From assembly GCA_963667455.2 (NCBI GenBank), contig CAXXFR010000014.1, positions 62,001 to 126,000 of the forward strand: DNA of 64,000 bases. The letters run 5' to 3'. This document shows, piece by piece, positions 17,949 to 26,888 of the stretch (position 1 is its first letter; each line of letters opens with the position of its first letter). The notes under the pieces are model-generated. The model saw only the letters and a list, made by a program, of their open reading frames with translations. It was not told the DNA's origin and did no database searches. Origin of the DNA: Bin55 sp963667455 (GTDB lineage: Bacteria > Pseudomonadota > Gammaproteobacteria > Pseudomonadales > Azotimanducaceae). Both the position numbers and the translations under genes were made by a program.

Positions 17949-18374
17949 CTACAAGCTTGCCAAGGCCTCGCGTATTTTGTTTGCGTGCTCCTCAAGTACC
18001 TCAGATGCCGCGACGACTTTGCTGTCAAATCCCATTTGCAGTCCTTTCCAACTTGGAATAACGTGAAAATGCAAATGGAACACGCTCTGGCCTCCACCGG
18101 CTCGATTCAACTGGACGACCATGACCCCTTTCGGATTGAAAGCAACATCGACAGCCCTAGCAACTCGTCGGGTTTGCACAATCACATGCGACAGAGCTTC
18201 ATCCGAAATCTCCATGATGTCCGTCGCCGGCTCCCTGGGAATCACAAGTGTATGCCCTTTGCTTTGCGGCATGATGTCCATGAACGTCAGAGTCCACTCA
18301 TCCTGCTCGACAATGTGTGCTGGAGCAGAACCTTCAATGATCTTCGCGAAAATGTTGCTAGTATCGTAGGGCAT
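17949..18374 (-). CDS. HIT family nucleotide-binding hydrolase
   Basis: A complete 141-residue histidine-triad protein. The catalytic motif H-x-H-x-H is at residues 100-104 (HLHFHV), preceded by NRAGGGQSV. The N-terminal NIFAKIIEGSAPAHIV and KGHTLVIPRE are typical of the HinT branch, which hydrolyses adenosine phosphoramidates and aminoacyl-adenylates in the cytosol as a dimer. ATG at 18374 is the only sensible start. The gene stands alone. Confidence 0.95.
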   Translation of the reverse strand: MPYDTSNIFAKIIEGSAPAHIVEQDEWTLTFMDIMPQSKGHTLVIPREPATDIMEISDEALSHVIVQTRRVARAVDVAFNPKGVMVVQLNRAGGGQSVFHLHFHVIPSWKGLQMGFDSKVVAASEVLEEHANKIREALASL

Positions 18375-18474
18375 GGTCAGGATTCCTCAGTGTGTGCAGT
18401 GACGTAGCGCGGAAACCGCCTGCGGCAAGGTCGATGTTCGGTTTATTCAATGTTACCCAGCGTGCTGTTAGGAC

Positions 18475-19239
18475 ATGAAGACACCTGAGCGATTCGAATC
18501 AGTCCCAAATCACTTTCACGCCATGCGAAGCTCGAATGGTTTTCAGCTAATCAATCGCTGGTATTGGTACGTACTGATCGTCCTGTTCGCGATTTGGTCC
18601 AACGGCATATTTGCATTCGAATTCGAGGGCGACGAGCGGATCGGAGCGGCAAGTCTGTTGGAAGATTGGGAAGCAACCATGCAACGATCCGATGCCGAAC
18701 TCAAGCAGATCGAGGCTTGCCTGGACGATGAAGAATCATGCCAAGGCAACTTGAAGTCATTGAGAAAGTTGATTCTTCGGGGACGCACCCTAGAACCGGC
18801 AAAGCAACTGCGGCTCATCAATTGGTACGTCAATCGATCGAAAAAATACTCGACGGATAGAAGGTCCTACCGTGAATTCGAGGACTTTCGTGTCTTGAGG
18901 AAGCAGGAGTGGTCTACTTTGCTGGAGTTTCGCAAGCGAGGAGGCGACTGCGACGACTTTGCAACTGCTAAGTACGTATTGCTCAAGCTGTTCGGCTACG
19001 AACCGGATCAACTGCGCATCGTGATCGTATACGACCGTTCGGCTCGAGAACACCATGCTTTGGTTGCCATTCATCTCGAAGACATCGGCACTCGATTGTT
19101 GGACATCGATGGCTCAATCCATCGCAAGCGTCCATCTTCGTACCGTTATGTCTATTCCCTCAATGAAGACTCCATCTGGGACCATTCGCTCGAGCGAGAA
19201 CGCAAGCCGCGACGCCTGAAGCTCAAGAACAACGACTAG
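18475..19239 (+). CDS. Bacterial transglutaminase-like cysteine proteinase (BTLCP) family protein
   Basis: A 254-residue exported or membrane-anchored protein with a hydrophobic segment at residues ~29-46 (WYWYVLIVLFAIWSNGIFAF). The papain-like triad is visible: Cys159 in RKRGGDCDDFATAKY, His193 or His194 in REHHALVAIH, and Asp in TRLLDIDGSI. Length and motif order match the proteobacterial BTLCP family (LapG-like periplasmic proteases and relatives). LapG cleaves a surface adhesin, but no adhesin or LapD gene is adjacent, so that role is not claimed. The start at ATG 18475 gives a long n-region of ~28 residues; ATG at 18523 would be shorter. Confidence 0.85.
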   Translation: MKTPERFESVPNHFHAMRSSNGFQLINRWYWYVLIVLFAIWSNGIFAFEFEGDERIGAASLLEDWEATMQRSDAELKQIEACLDDEESCQGNLKSLRKLILRGRTLEPAKQLRLINWYVNRSKKYSTDRRSYREFEDFRVLRKQEWSTLLEFRKRGGDCDDFATAKYVLLKLFGYEPDQLRIVIVYDRSAREHHALVAIHLEDIGTRLLDIDGSIHRKRPSSYRYVYSLNEDSIWDHSLERERKPRRLKLKNND

Positions 19240-19241
19240 TC

Positions 19242-20054
19242 TCAGTTTGAACTAGCGCAGTCTCGCTGTCGAATTACTTCAAACAGAATTGCATTAGCTG
19301 TCATCGCTGCATTCAACGAGTCCGCAAACCCCTTCTGTGGCAAGCGAACGTATTCAGTCGCGAATTCCATCCAGGACTGATCCAATCCTCCCAACTCGCT
19401 TCCAATGAGAATTGCCGTCGACTTTCGATAGTCAAAGTCCGTGTACATGGTCTCAGCGTCAGGAGAAGTCGCTACTAACGCAATGTTGTGCTTCACACAC
19501 CAACGAACGAACGGTTGCACAGTTGTGCGAGCTACTTGAACACAAAACACCGTACCCAAACTCGAACGCACGACGTTGGGATTGAACAGATCCGTGACCT
19601 GATCGCAAATGATTACTCCTGTTGCACCGACTGCGTCAGCAGATCTCAATATGCTTCCGAGATTTCCGGGTTTCTCAAGGCCAGCTGCCACGAGAAACAG
19701 AGCATTTTTGGGAGTCGGCAGCTGATGCAGTTCCAGCGAAAACGTTTGAGCTATCGCGACGGCTTCGGCTGAGTCGCCGCGATAGCTGATTGCATTCAAG
19801 ACGGAATCGCCAACCGATACGGCATGAGTCTCAGCGGTTTCCCGAAACTTCGCCAACAGTTCCAATACGGATTGGTCCGACGACTGTTGCTCTCGGACAA
19901 ACAGCGTCTCGACTACCAAACCAGCATCCGCTGCACGCTGCAGTTCGCGCATGCCTTCGACAAGAAATAACCCAAACCGATCGCGAAACCGTTTGCGGTG
20001 TAGCCGTAGAGCTAGTGCGACGCGTGGATTTCGAAGACTCGAGACACGTTCCAA
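19242..20054 (-). CDS. SpoU/TrmH family RNA 2'-O-ribose methyltransferase
   Basis: A 270-residue SPOUT enzyme. Residues 1-100 form the substrate-binding N-terminal domain seen in rRNA-modifying members (SSLRNPRVALALRLHRKR, FLVEGMREL). The knotted SAM-binding domain carries motif 1 (EKPGNLGSILRSADA with the catalytic Arg), motif 2 (ILIGSELGGL) and motif 3 (VRLPQKGFADSLNAAMT), where Ala replaces the more common Val after Asn. It probably methylates 23S rRNA or tRNA. The start is TTG at 20054, as no ATG lies ahead of the conserved N-terminus. It converges with the BTLCP gene, with two bases between stop codons. Confidence 0.9.
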   Translation of the reverse strand: MERVSSLRNPRVALALRLHRKRFRDRFGLFLVEGMRELQRAADAGLVVETLFVREQQSSDQSVLELLAKFRETAETHAVSVGDSVLNAISYRGDSAEAVAIAQTFSLELHQLPTPKNALFLVAAGLEKPGNLGSILRSADAVGATGVIICDQVTDLFNPNVVRSSLGTVFCVQVARTTVQPFVRWCVKHNIALVATSPDAETMYTDFDYRKSTAILIGSELGGLDQSWMEFATEYVRLPQKGFADSLNAAMTANAILFEVIRQRDCASSN

Positions 20055-20097
20055 GAGTTGACGCCCCGACGCTTCAAGGCAGCGTTATGGGACTGGA

Positions 20098-20997
20098 CTA
20101 GTCCTCTTTCTTGGTCGGATACTTGTACCAGTCGTTGTCTCGAAACAGTCCATCCCGCCATCCTACTGCGTGCTTCAAACCGCCTTCTCTCATGTGATCC
20201 TGCCACTCGTAGCTGAATCCGGTCATTTGGCCCGCTGCATCCAGATCGGTGCTACTTCGAACGGACGAATAAATGCCCATATTCTCGTAGAAGCGGTTCA
20301 TGTTGACCTTGAGAATGGCAAGGTGATCGGCGGTCATGTTCGCTAATCGATCAGCGAAGGCAACCGTTCGCTCTTCGAGTTCGTCGCCCGGCCATGCGTA
20401 GTTGATCATGCCGATTTCCTCGGCTTCCACACCGGTCACGTTGTCGCCGGTGTAGTACAGCTCCTTGGCTTTACGCATTCCCATGACCAGCGGCCAAATC
20501 ACGCCAGTTCGGGAAGTGCCGAGTCCACGGCAACCCGGATGACCCAGCTGTGCATCTTCTGCGGCAACGACCAAGTCAGCCATCATGGCGATTTCGCAAC
20601 CGCCCGCGATGGCGTAGCCGTGCACCTGTGCAATTGTGATTTTTGCCATGTTCCAGAAGTACATGTGGATGTCGGTGATTTGCTGCATTCCGGTTCGAAT
20701 GCCCATCACAAGTCGGCGTCCTTTGTCGTCCGCCCCTCGGAATCGCCGCACCACAGCATCAGCCCCTCGACCACCGGAGGGAGCAAGGTCGTAGCCGGCA
20801 CTGAACGCGCGACCCGACCCCTTGACGATGATCACCCGAATCGAGTCATCGGCCTCCATGTCGTGCAGTGCTTCATTGAACTCAAACAGAAGTTCCTGCG
20901 ACAGCGCGTTGAGTTTTTCCGGACGGTTCAAAGTGATGACTCCCACCCGGTCGTCCGTTCCGGTACGGTCAGTCAGTACAAATTCGTAGTCAGACAC
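20098..20997 (-). CDS. Enoyl-CoA hydratase/isomerase family protein (copy 1)
   Basis: A crotonase-fold protein of about 299 residues. Oxyanion-hole segments are visible: GRAFSAGYDL and HGYAIAGGCEIAMMADLVVA. The catalytic acid positions near the GHPGCRGLG loop differ from the classical hydratase pair of glutamates, so the exact reaction (hydratase, isomerase or hydrolase) is open. The frame extends to 21069, but GTG at 20997 has AAAGGAGAAATC directly upstream and matches the paralogue N-terminus, so it is chosen. The second half is nearly the same as the gene at 58045 (NMTADHLAILKVNMNRFYEN in both). Confidence 0.9.
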   Translation of the reverse strand: MSDYEFVLTDRTGTDDRVGVITLNRPEKLNALSQELLFEFNEALHDMEADDSIRVIIVKGSGRAFSAGYDLAPSGGRGADAVVRRFRGADDKGRRLVMGIRTGMQQITDIHMYFWNMAKITIAQVHGYAIAGGCEIAMMADLVVAAEDAQLGHPGCRGLGTSRTGVIWPLVMGMRKAKELYYTGDNVTGVEAEEIGMINYAWPGDELEERTVAFADRLANMTADHLAILKVNMNRFYENMGIYSSVRSSTDLDAAGQMTGFSYEWQDHMREGGLKHAVGWRDGLFRDNDWYKYPTKKED

Positions 20998-21134
20998 GAT
21001 TTCTCCTTTGTCGAGTACAACAATCCCGCCGACTCCGACCAGCGTCTTGCTTGGTTGGTTGTTCGGCATAGCGAATCAGTGATTATCTCCAATTGTTTTT
21101 AGGTATGCTTTAACAAATTGCTCAGGAGCATCTC

Positions 21135-22370
21135 GTGAATACTCCAACACCAAGCCCAAACAGACGTCAGATCCTCAAATGGGGAACCGCCGCAGGGCTT
21201 ACCGGACCACTAATCGGCTCTCGAGCCTTGGCTGAGGAAAAGGCCTTGATGACCATTCCGGTGGTGCAGAAATACAAGCGTCTTGGCAGAACCGATTTCA
21301 ACGTCTCCGACATCTCGTTCGGTTCGAGCGGATTGCGTAACGGCCAGGAAGATCTCGTGCGCTACGCGATCGACCGAGGCATTAACTACTTGGACACTGC
21401 AGAAAGTTACACCAACGGCAACTCGGAAAAGGTGATCGGAAACGTCACGAAGGACAAGCGGGACAAGGTCTACATCGTCTCCAAGGTCGTATCACGTGCC
21501 AACTGGAGTAGCGACGAATTCATGTCGCATCTCGAAGGTTCGCTCAAGCGACTTCAGACAGACTACGTCGATGTCTACATGAACCACGCAGTGAATGAAA
21601 TAGAGCGTGTGAAATCACCGGAGTGGCACGAATTCGTCGACAAAGCCAAGGAACAAGGAAAAGTCCGCTTCACGGGCATGTCCGGACACGGTGGGCGACT
21701 GGCAGAGTGTCTCGACTACGCTCTTGAGCAGGAGTTTTGCGATGTGATCCTCTGTGCGTACAACTTTGGTCAAGACCCGGGCTTCATGTCCAATCTAACA
21801 CGTGGAGGAGGCTTTGTGGCACGCCAACCTGAATTGCCTCGCCTCCTGAAGAAAGCCAAAGACAACGATGTTGGAACTGTCGCGATGAAGACGCTGGCGG
21901 GTGCTCGTTTGAACGATATGAAACCTTTCGAGACCGAAGAGGGCACATTTGCACAAGCGGCGTTTCGTTGGGTTCTTTCGAATTCAGACATGGATGCACT
22001 GATCATTTCCATGCGCACCGATGTGCAGGTTTCGGAATTCCTAGGTGCTTCAGGAGCTGAACAATCGAGTTCGTACGACATCGACTTGCTGAATCAGTAC
22101 TTGGCGTTGAACAACTCAACCTACTGTCGCCCAGGCTGTAACGACTGCGAGGGTAGCTGTACCTATGGTGTGCAGATCGGCGATGTCCTTCGAACGCGCA
22201 TGTACGCCACGGACTATAAGGACATTGGACTGGCACGAGACGGCTATGCCAACATCGCAACCAATGCCAGCGCGTGCATCACATGTACGGGGAAACCATG
22301 TGCAGACGCGTGTACGTACGGCGTTTCCATCGCTGCATTGAGTGCGCCTACGCATCGCATGCTCGCATAA
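21135..22370 (+). CDS. Tat-exported aldo/keto reductase with C-terminal iron-sulfur motifs
   Basis: A 411-residue protein with a twin-arginine signal (Arg10-Arg11 in NRRQILKW) and an Ala-rich cleavage region ending near ALAEE. The barrel keeps the aldo/keto reductase tetrad: Asp and Tyr in YLDTAESYTNGNSE, Lys in VSKVV, His in DVYMNHAV. Two Cys clusters at the C-terminus, CRPGCNDCEGSC and CITCTGKPCADAC, are ferredoxin-like and may hold [4Fe-4S] clusters, as in the Fe-S branch of this family. Start GTG at 21135 follows AGGAG at good spacing. It probably acts in the periplasm as a redox enzyme. It lies 13 bases upstream of larC and may be co-transcribed with it. Confidence 0.9.
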   Translation: MNTPTPSPNRRQILKWGTAAGLTGPLIGSRALAEEKALMTIPVVQKYKRLGRTDFNVSDISFGSSGLRNGQEDLVRYAIDRGINYLDTAESYTNGNSEKVIGNVTKDKRDKVYIVSKVVSRANWSSDEFMSHLEGSLKRLQTDYVDVYMNHAVNEIERVKSPEWHEFVDKAKEQGKVRFTGMSGHGGRLAECLDYALEQEFCDVILCAYNFGQDPGFMSNLTRGGGFVARQPELPRLLKKAKDNDVGTVAMKTLAGARLNDMKPFETEEGTFAQAAFRWVLSNSDMDALIISMRTDVQVSEFLGASGAEQSSSYDIDLLNQYLALNNSTYCRPGCNDCEGSCTYGVQIGDVLRTRMYATDYKDIGLARDGYANIATNASACITCTGKPCADACTYGVSIAALSAPTHRMLA

Positions 22371-22383
22371 CGCTCCATCGACA

Positions 22384-23565
22384 ATGCAAGTACTGCTATA
22401 CGAGTGCTTTAGCGGTATAGCGGGAGACATGAATTTGGGCGCACTGATCGATGTCGGTGTGCCCGAATCGCATCTGAGGCAGGAACTCTCGCTCCTGAAT
22501 CTGGACGACGAATACGAACTGGTCGTCTCCAAAGCCAGCAAGCAAGGCATTTTTGGCACCAACGTAAACGTGTCGTGCCGTCCAACTCACCGACACCGTA
22601 ATCTGCCGCACATCCAAAGTCTGATCAAGAACTCAGACTTGCCCGATGCTGTGGAGGCGACATCCTTGACGGTGTTTCAAAATCTTGCCGAAGCCGAAGC
22701 GAAGATCCACGGAATCACTCCCGAGGAAGTGCACTTTCACGAGGTTGGCGCTACAGATGCAATCGTCGATGTAGTCGGTGCGGCCATTTGCTTGAACTAC
22801 CTGAAACCCGACTCTGTGGCATGTGGGCCTGTCGAACTCGGATCGGGAACCGTGAAGTGCGAGCACGGAGTGATGCCGGTTCCCGCACCGGCGACAGCAG
22901 AGTTGTTGAAGAACCGACCGACTACTCGCGGTCGTGTTCGAGGGGAAGCCACAACTCCAACAGGAGCAGCGATACTCTCGGGAATTGTTGACTCTTTTGA
23001 GATGCCAATCGACTTTTGTGTCGCCCGCATTGGCTACGGTATAGGACAGAAGGACTTCGAAGTTCCTAACGTTCTCAGAGTGTCAATAGGAGAAGCCCAA
23101 TCGTCGTTGGAGCGCGAAACCAACATTGAGATCGAGTGCAACATCGACGACATGAGCGCAGAAGCATTAGGAGCGGCGGTCGATCGGTTGTTTCGCGTTG
23201 GTGCGCTGGATGTCTTCGTGACCCCGATAGTAATGAAGAAGTCTCGGCCGGCTCACCGATTGAGCGTGTTGTGCCGTCAACTCGACGAGTCGTCGATTGT
23301 CGAAGCAGTGCTGCAAGAAACTACTACGCTCGGTGTTCGAACGCATCGAGTCAATAAACACATGATTCCCCGCCGTGTGGAGCAAGTGACAACTCGCTTC
23401 GGAATAGTCAATGTGAAATTGGGCACACTCCCCGACGGTTCGACGCGGTGGAAAGTCGAGCACGACGACATTCAGGCCATCGCAACCGACAAGGAATTGC
23501 CGTACCTGCAGGTGCGGAGTCAAGTGAACGATGATGTAGCGAAGGAGATTGCAGACCATGAGTGA
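22384..23565 (+). CDS. larC: LarC: nickel insertase for the nickel-pincer nucleotide cofactor
   Basis: A 393-residue protein (pyridinium-3,5-bisthiocarboxylate mononucleotide nickel chelatase), matching LarC throughout: LYECFSGIAGDMNLGALIDVGV at the start, VHFHEVGATDAIVDVVGA near residue 117, ATTPTGAAIL, and CNIDDMSAEALG in the second half. It uses CTP to insert nickel as the last step of cofactor synthesis. In Lactiplantibacillus the gene is split by programmed frameshifting into larC1 and larC2; here it is one frame. ATG at 22384 starts the conserved N-terminus; the frame extends further upstream into the aldo/keto reductase gene. It overlaps larB by 8 bases. Confidence 0.95.
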   Translation: MQVLLYECFSGIAGDMNLGALIDVGVPESHLRQELSLLNLDDEYELVVSKASKQGIFGTNVNVSCRPTHRHRNLPHIQSLIKNSDLPDAVEATSLTVFQNLAEAEAKIHGITPEEVHFHEVGATDAIVDVVGAAICLNYLKPDSVACGPVELGSGTVKCEHGVMPVPAPATAELLKNRPTTRGRVRGEATTPTGAAILSGIVDSFEMPIDFCVARIGYGIGQKDFEVPNVLRVSIGEAQSSLERETNIEIECNIDDMSAEALGAAVDRLFRVGALDVFVTPIVMKKSRPAHRLSVLCRQLDESSIVEAVLQETTTLGVRTHRVNKHMIPRRVEQVTTRFGIVNVKLGTLPDGSTRWKVEHDDIQAIATDKELPYLQVRSQVNDDVAKEIADHE

Positions 23566-24304
23566 ATTGAGAGCAGTTCTTGACGCCTATAGAGATGGCT
23601 CTGCGAACTTTGAAGAGACTGTACAGCGAATATCTGAAGTCGAAAACCAGTTTGTAGAAGCCACAACAATCGACCATGATCGTCAACGTCGCACGGGATC
23701 GGCAGAGGTTATCTATGCTGAGTTCAAGACCCCCCAACAGGTAGTTTCTGCGTTTCGTTCGATCCGGGAAGGTGGGCAAAACGTCTTGGCGACGCGAGTT
23801 ACGCCGGAGGCAGCCAAATTGCTTGTGCAGGAGATCGAAGGAGTTGAACTTCACGAAAGTGCACGAATCGCTTGCTGGGTTGACGAGAGCAAGCAACCGG
23901 AAACGCCGGCGACTTCGGTGGGTGTCGTAACGGCTGGTACGAGCGATCTTCCGGTCGCTGAAGAAGCTGCTGTGACTGCAGAGTTCTATGGAAACAAGGT
24001 TGAGAGAATCTTCGACGTCGGTGTCGCCGGCGTTCATCGATTGCTTCGGCGAGTTGAGACGATCCGCTCTTGTCGTTCGATCATTGTGGTTGCCGGCATG
24101 GAAGGTGCACTTCCCAGCGTGGTTGGGGGTCTCGTGGACAAACCAGTAATTGCTGTACCGACTAGTGTTGGCTATGGGGCTTCGTTTGGAGGGATCGCAG
24201 CGTTGCTCGGGATGTTGACATCGTGCGCTTCGGGCGTGTCAGTTGTTAACATTGACAACGGCTTTGGAGCTGGATTCCTAGCCAACATCATCAATCGCCT
24301 ATAG
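23558..24304 (+). CDS. larB: LarB: carboxylase for nickel-pincer nucleotide synthesis
   Basis: A 248-residue protein that carboxylates and hydrolyses nicotinic acid adenine dinucleotide to pyridinium-3,5-biscarboxylate mononucleotide, the first step of the cofactor pathway. The C-terminal half is PurE-like: GVVTAGTSDLPVAEEA near residue 122, VVAGMEGALPSVVGGL and PVIAVPTSVGYGASFGG, which are LarB hallmarks. ATG at 23558 has AAGGAG ten bases upstream; TTG at 23549 is too close to it. It overlaps larC and ends four bases before larE, so the three are translationally linked. Confidence 0.95.
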   Translation: MSELRAVLDAYRDGSANFEETVQRISEVENQFVEATTIDHDRQRRTGSAEVIYAEFKTPQQVVSAFRSIREGGQNVLATRVTPEAAKLLVQEIEGVELHESARIACWVDESKQPETPATSVGVVTAGTSDLPVAEEAAVTAEFYGNKVERIFDVGVAGVHRLLRRVETIRSCRSIIVVAGMEGALPSVVGGLVDKPVIAVPTSVGYGASFGGIAALLGMLTSCASGVSVVNIDNGFGAGFLANIINRL

Positions 24305-24308
24305 ATCA

Positions 24309-25154
24309 ATGGTTGCACTGTCAGCAGATCTCGACCGCAAATACGAGAAATTGCGCAACACGCTTCAGAGCATGAAGCGTGTGATAGTTGCGTTCTCTGG
24401 AGGGATCGATAGTTCACTCGTAGCATTCGTTGCGAACGAGGAACTCAGGGACAACGCGCTGGTTGTCACGTCCGCTTCGAAGAGCTTGAAACGAAGCGAC
24501 CTCGCCTTGACACATGATCTAGCCAGCAAGTGGGGACTGAATCACCGAGTTGTGCTTACCGACGAACTGTCGAAGCAAGGCTATCGCAGCAATCCCGTGA
24601 ATCGCTGCTTCTACTGCAAGACTTCGCTGTACAGCTTGTTGGCTTCTATTGCCCAAGAGGAAGACTATCCCTTCATCGTCAACGGGACCAATGCGGACGA
24701 TCTGGGCGACCACCGTCCCGGACTCATCGCGGCGGACGACTACAACGTTCGGTCGCCGCTTGTTGAAGCAGAGTTCGTCAAACAAGACATTAGGTCACTT
24801 GCGTCGCATTTGGGACTTGAGAACGCCGACAAACCACAGGCTGCTTGCTTGTCGAGTCGGGTGCCTTACGGAACCAGCATCGACGAATCGATCCTTGACC
24901 AAATCGAGAGCGCTGAGAACCAACTGTTTGATCTTGGATTCGAGCAGTTTCGGGTTCGCCATCACGGAGATGTCGCAAGACTGGAAATTCCGGCTAATGA
25001 AATGGCAAAGGCTTTGGAGCTTAACTCCACCATCAGTGAGAAGATCCGTGCATGTGGCTATCGATTTGTAGCTCTCGATCTCGCCGGATTCAAGTCAGGA
25101 TCGTTGAACCAGGGCATTCTCGACGTGGTGCAGGTACATCCAAGTTCGAACTGA
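24309..25154 (+). CDS. larE: LarE: sulfur transferase for nickel-pincer nucleotide synthesis
   Basis: A 281-residue ATP-pyrophosphatase. The PP-loop is SGGIDSS (residues ~30-36), with NRCFYCKTSLY and the AACLSSRVPYG segment typical of LarE. It adenylates the biscarboxylate nucleotide and supplies sulfur to make thiocarboxylates, in some species by sacrificing its own Cys and in others through an iron-sulfur cluster. The Cys in ACLSSR is the likely donor position; Cys99 and Cys102 in CFYC are also present, so the cluster-type mechanism cannot be excluded. ATG at 24309 is the only good start. It closes the larC-larB-larE unit. Confidence 0.95.
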   Translation: MVALSADLDRKYEKLRNTLQSMKRVIVAFSGGIDSSLVAFVANEELRDNALVVTSASKSLKRSDLALTHDLASKWGLNHRVVLTDELSKQGYRSNPVNRCFYCKTSLYSLLASIAQEEDYPFIVNGTNADDLGDHRPGLIAADDYNVRSPLVEAEFVKQDIRSLASHLGLENADKPQAACLSSRVPYGTSIDESILDQIESAENQLFDLGFEQFRVRHHGDVARLEIPANEMAKALELNSTISEKIRACGYRFVALDLAGFKSGSLNQGILDVVQVHPSSN

Positions 25155-25285
25155 ACTCGTTGTCAGTTTGTTCAAGCCACTTCCTGGTAAACCTCTACAG
25201 TTGAGGTTCCATGAATGTTTGCCTATTCGGTAATGCAGCGTGCGACTCTCAGAATCACTTCAACGGAATCAGTCCGCACCGAAAC

Positions 25286-26068
25286 ATGCGAATCGTTAGC
25301 TGGAACGTCAACGGACTTCGTGCTCTTGCACGAAAGGAAGTCTTCCTAGAGTTTCTGGAGTCTTCGCGAGCCGATGTCGTAACGCTTCAGGAAACCCGCA
25401 CACTCCCCTCTCAGTTGAACGATGAGATCCGCCAGCCCGACGGCTGGCACTCCTACTTTTCAGGTGCGGAGCGACTGGGTTATTCCGGCGTGGCAATCTA
25501 CAGCAAGAAGCCAGCGACCAAGGTGGAGTCGAAACTGCCGGAAGATCGATTCAACAACGAGGGACGTTTTCTCGTTGCTCGCTACGGAAGGGTCTCGATA
25601 GCGTCCATCTATTTCCCCAATGGTGCTGGAAAAGATCGAGACAACAGTCGCGTTCCGTACAAGCTTGATTTCTATTCGTGTGCAAAGAAAGAACTGGACC
25701 GCATGCGACGCTACGGACCAGTGTTTGTAACTGGAGACTTCAATACCGCACACACCGAGATTGACCTGGCTCGGCCAAAGTCCAACCAGCGCACAACCGG
25801 TTTCTTGCCGATCGAACGGAAAGCACTCGACGAGTGGACGAATTCAGGTTGGGTCGACGTGTTTCGCCGACAGCATCGGGGAGAACCAGACCACTACACC
25901 TGGTGGAAGCAGTGGGGAGGTGCTCGAGAAAACAATGTTGGTTGGAGAATCGACTACGTTCTTGCATCTCCATCGGCTTCACGACAGACCAACAACGCAT
26001 TCATATGGCCCCACATCATGGGGTCAGATCATTGTCCCGTTGGTGTTGACACCGACATCGAGACTTAG
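25286..26068 (+). CDS. xth: Exodeoxyribonuclease III (AP endonuclease family)
   Basis: A 260-residue DNA repair nuclease of the endonuclease/exonuclease/phosphatase fold. Active-site segments: RIVSWNVNGLRA (Asn7), LQETR (metal-binding Glu), VFVTGDFNTAH, WRIDYVLAS, and the catalytic SDHCPV near the C-terminus. Length is normal. ATG at 25286 starts exactly at the conserved N-terminus; the open frame begins at 25211 but that stretch is not conserved. It would incise abasic sites and trim 3' blocked ends during base excision repair. It begins 131 bases after larE and is probably transcribed separately. Confidence 0.95.
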   Translation: MRIVSWNVNGLRALARKEVFLEFLESSRADVVTLQETRTLPSQLNDEIRQPDGWHSYFSGAERLGYSGVAIYSKKPATKVESKLPEDRFNNEGRFLVARYGRVSIASIYFPNGAGKDRDNSRVPYKLDFYSCAKKELDRMRRYGPVFVTGDFNTAHTEIDLARPKSNQRTTGFLPIERKALDEWTNSGWVDVFRRQHRGEPDHYTWWKQWGGARENNVGWRIDYVLASPSASRQTNNAFIWPHIMGSDHCPVGVDTDIET

Positions 26069-26109
26069 TCGGTTCCAACTGAGAAGATGTAGCTGTCCGT
26101 TGCTCGGAA

Positions 26110-26376
26110 CTAGGCTACTCCCCTTCCCGACTGCTTCGCTTGACCACTCTGTGAGGAGGCTTGCGCTGCAGCTGGTTCACGACGCCATCTTGCCTTCATG
26201 CCGCTGAAGCTCATCTGAGCCTGTGCTTGTTCAGCCGCCCATTCCTCGTCCAGCTCGCGTGCGGCACTCAATCCTTCATCGGATCGCGGAAAGTACTTCT
26301 GACGAAGTTTTCCGTTCACGGAACGAGCAACTCGATAGCTCTTGTACGATCCCTGTTCATGTTCGTAAACGCTCAT
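26110..26376 (-). CDS. Small basic protein of unknown function
   Basis: An 88-residue protein that I do not recognise. The first half (YEHEQGSYKSYRVARSVNGK, then QKYFPRSDEG) looks like a three-strand beta unit followed by a helix, somewhat like small AP2-type or integrase arm DNA-binding domains; the second half is Ala/Gln/Ser rich and probably disordered. AAGGAAGG seven bases before ATG 26376 is a strong ribosome binding site, supporting expression. It stands alone, convergent with the exonuclease III gene, and its upstream region is AT-rich. Confidence 0.6.
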   Translation of the reverse strand: MSVYEHEQGSYKSYRVARSVNGKLRQKYFPRSDEGLSAARELDEEWAAEQAQAQMSFSGMKARWRREPAAAQASSQSGQAKQSGRGVA

Positions 26377-26888
26377 TGTTTACCTTCCTTGTAAAAAGAT
26401 AACAATATCATAACAAATTCCTGCCTGCATTGAAACCGTATCGTTTCGGCGAAACTGCATGTGCCGAAGTGTCGTACCGCAAACGCAATATACGCATGGT
26501 TTTTAACATAAAGTTAAGTTCTACAGAGTCCATTTAAATCGTCAATCATCGAATTGACTAACAAGTCGCTCAACGAATTTTTCTATTTGCAACCAAGTTT
26601 TCGCCTGTCTCATTTTTTGGCTTGCAAAATCGACACTTTAATAGGATTAGTGAGTGCACGCAAGTAGCCTCGATTCCGGCTGTCTCGATCAACGCTTGCC
26701 GACTCCCCCTTGACACGTTGGGGATGGATTCGGAATTCCTCAGCGCGTTCGATTCGATCTTGCATCTACGGAGGTCGAGTGTTGGCTCACCGAGTCCGAT
26801 CTCTCTTGGAGCGAGTGCTCCAATCAATCCGTAGCTGCCTGTCGGTGTAAAGTACAATTCCATCAATCTGCATTCAGGGGTTCCCCCG
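26377..26888. other. AT-rich intergenic region
   Basis: About 510 bases between the divergent small basic gene and the aldo/keto reductase at 26889. The first ~240 bases are clearly richer in A+T than the surroundings, with repeated ATAACAA-like stretches. A frame crosses 26570-27169 on the minus strand but overlaps the conserved Tat signal of the next gene and looks non-coding. No RNA gene was recognised. Confidence 0.5.
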
